From Lutibacter sp. (GTDB lineage: Bacteria; Bacteroidota; Bacteroidia; Flavobacteriales; Flavobacteriaceae), in the NCBI GenBank assembly GCA_030748365.1, contig JASMME010000049.1:1-8475 (forward strand): DNA of 8,475 nt, written 5' to 3'. Every line of letters starts with the position of its first letter. Positions within the stretch are counted from its first letter, which is position 1. The translations under genes and the position numbers were made by a program. This document shows positions 7,411 to 8,475 of this stretch, in pieces. Under the pieces are notes generated by a model that saw only the letters and a program-made list of their open reading frames with translations, was not told where the DNA came from and made no database searches.

Positions 7411-8220
7411 TTAGAACTTTCTATTTCTTTTCTGCTTGCTGTTACTGCCTTTTGTTGTTGGCCTTTTTTTATGCTTGTCCCTAGAAGCCTCTTCCGTTTT
7501 ACTCGAATGGGAAGTTAGTTGGTTCAGTTGCGCCATTTCCGCTTTTGAGAGTACCCGCCACTCACCGACCTTTAAATTATCCAAGGAAATATTCATAATC
7601 CGAACCCTGTTCAGCTTGAGCACTTCGTAGTCGAGGTAGTTACACATCCTCCGGATCTGCCTGTTGAGCCCCTGAGTTAGTACAATCTTAAAGCTACAGT
7701 TGCCTGTTTGGGTCACCTTGCAGGGGTTGGTAAGGGTTCCTAATACAGGGATTCCCTTGCTCATTTTTTGTACAAAGGTGTCGGTGACGGGTTTGTCTAC
7801 GGTCACCAGGTATTCTTTTTCGTGTTTATTGCCGGCGCGTAAGATTTTATTGACGATATCGCCATCATTGGTCAGGAAAATCAGTCCTTGTGAAGGCTTG
7901 TCCAGTCTGCCAATGGGAAATAGCCGTTCTGGATGGTTGACAAAGCGTACAATATTTTTTTTTTCTTTTGAGTCTGTGGTACAGACAATCCCAACAGGTT
8001 TGTTTAGGGCGATGTACAGGCTTTTTGGTTTTGCTTGCAGGGGTTTTCCATGTAGCCTGACCTGATCACCTGGGCCTACCCGGTTGCCCAGTTTCGCCAC
8101 TTTTCCATTGAGGGTAACGGCACCGCTGGTGATAAACTTTTCCGCTTCTCTACGCGAACAGATACCGGTACTGCTAATATATTTATTAAGGTTGATGCTG
8201 TTGTGATGCTTGCTTTCCAA
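7411..8220 (-). CDS. rluF: 23S rRNA pseudouridine(2604) synthase
   Basis: This is an RluF-type pseudouridine synthase that isomerises a uridine of 23S rRNA (U2604 in E. coli; RluF can also act on tRNA-Tyr). An S4 RNA-binding domain covers ~9-60 ([19 protein letters not shown] region) and the synthase domain ~66-235. The catalytic Asp107 is in [10 protein letters not shown] (104-113). [15 protein letters not shown] (133-147) and [10 protein letters not shown] (183-192) are very close to E. coli RluF and distinguish it from RluB/RluE. Where E. coli RluF, as I recall it, has LDKDSQGL, this protein has LDKPSQGL. Residues ~240-269 form a Lys/Arg-rich tail, as in E. coli, probably binding RNA. The start is TTG at 8220: an in-frame TAA lies five codons upstream, no ATG or GTG lies between, and the S4 domain begins about nine residues in. 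It is the first complete gene of the minus-strand block. Confidence 0.93.
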   Translation of the reverse strand: MESKHHNSINLNKYISSTGICSRREAEKFITSGAVTLNGKVAKLGNRVGPGDQVRLHGKPLQAKPKSLYIALNKPVGIVCTTDSKEKKNIVRFVNHPERLFPIGRLDKPSQGLIFLTNDGDIVNKILRAGNKHEKEYLVTVDKPVTDTFVQKMSKGIPVLGTLTNPCKVTQTGNCSFKIVLTQGLNRQIRRMCNYLDYEVLKLNRVRIMNISLDNLKVGEWRVLSKAEMAQLNQLTSHSSKTEEASRDKHKKRPTTKGSNSKQKRNRKF

Positions 8221-8241
8221 AAGGCGGCAGTTTTAAAAACA

Positions 8242-8249
8242 CAAAGATA
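8242..8249 (-). promoter_or_regulatory. Putative promoter -7 box for rluF and the downstream operon
   Basis: The minus-strand sequence TATCTTTG matches TAnnTTTG exactly, with a pyrimidine-rich run upstream. RNA would start about 15-18 nt before the TTG start of rluF. No TTG element is seen at the expected -33 spacing. The position in a 121-nt gap ahead of a block of six genes makes it the best candidate for the operon promoter. Confidence 0.5.
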
Positions 8250-8341
8250 CATGTAAAAAGGGAAAAATGGTATTGGTGAAACCAAGGGCCACAGCGAATG
8301 GTTTGAAGTGCGTAATTTAGTAGCTTTAAATTCAAATTTTA

Positions 8342-8475
8342 TCAGTCTACTTTGCCATCTGAGATGATAGACAAGAGCCGTTGTCTTGCCTTTTCAAAAT
8401 GTGCTAAGAGCCTTGGAATGGGTACCTGCCCGTAGCCTTGTTGTAAGCGTGTTTTTGAAACCTCCAGTACCTGTA
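8342..8475 (-). CDS. C-terminal end of an unidentified protein, partial
   Basis: The last 43 codons of a minus-strand gene run in from the window edge. The reading frame (first full codon at 8473) ends in TGA at 8344-8342, directly followed in frame by TAA. The peptide begins QVLEVSKTRLQQGYGQVPIP and ends in an amphipathic, basic helix (LLAHFEKARQRLLSII). The other two minus-strand frames stop earlier, and the composition is protein-like, so it is probably real coding sequence. I do not recognise the family. It lies 121 nt upstream of rluF on the same strand, with a promoter-like box in the gap, so it may be a separate transcription unit. Confidence 0.6.
   Translation of the reverse strand, partial: QVLEVSKTRLQQGYGQVPIPRLLAHFEKARQRLLSIISDGKVD

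Noticed and set aside
8273..8285. Short inverted repeat TTGGT-GAA-ACCAA as a terminator for the upstream partial gene
   Set aside because: The stem is only 5 bp with a 3-nt loop and no T-run directly after it on the minus strand.
1..8475. Mobile elements, CRISPR arrays, tRNA or rRNA genes, toxin-antitoxin or defence genes
   Set aside because: Both strands are almost fully occupied by recognisable housekeeping genes, and none of these features is visible in the gaps.

Overview
The window reads as the chromosome of a Bacteroidota bacterium, most likely order Cytophagales and perhaps family Cyclobacteriaceae (inference from protein flavour and gene order, not from a search). Supporting signs are TlpA-type thioredoxin lipoproteins, no clear Shine-Dalgarno sequences, several matches to the Bacteroidota sigma-factor -7 box TAnnTTTG, and the gene order tgt - lptG - EamA permease - accA, which I recall as common in this phylum. 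There are no RNA genes, mobile elements, CRISPR arrays or phage genes.

Layout. On the plus strand (1-1643) lie two tandem TlpA-like thiol-disulfide oxidoreductase genes. The first is cut by the window edge. The second is complete and encodes a 336-aa lipoprotein. They end at a strong intrinsic terminator (1666-1697). From there everything is on the minus strand. Read in transcription order, there is the last 43 codons of an unidentified gene (8475-8342), rluF (23S rRNA pseudouridine synthase), tgt (tRNA-guanine transglycosylase), lptG (LPS-export permease), an EamA/DMT permease, accA (acetyl-CoA carboxylase carboxyltransferase alpha subunit) and nnr (NAD(P)H-hydrate repair enzyme). The two transcription units converge on the terminator.

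The six complete minus-strand genes are close together (gaps of 38, 5, -20, 60 and 50 nt), so they probably form one operon or overlapping transcription units with internal promoters ahead of tgt and accA. The operon mixes translation-linked RNA modification (rluF, tgt), envelope building (lptG, accA for fatty-acid precursor supply), a transporter of unknown substrate, and cofactor repair (nnr). The TlpA pair would act in the periplasm as membrane-anchored thiol-disulfide enzymes.

Most of the window is ordinary housekeeping DNA, and I do not see a new multi-gene system. The observation most worth following is that Tgt has lost all three cysteines of the classical zinc site while keeping the zinc-site histidine and every catalytic residue. 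Smaller points are the divergent active sites of the TlpA tandem pair, a perfect palindrome touching the putative accA -7 box, TTG starts for rluF and lptG, and a nearly leaderless putative tgt transcript.
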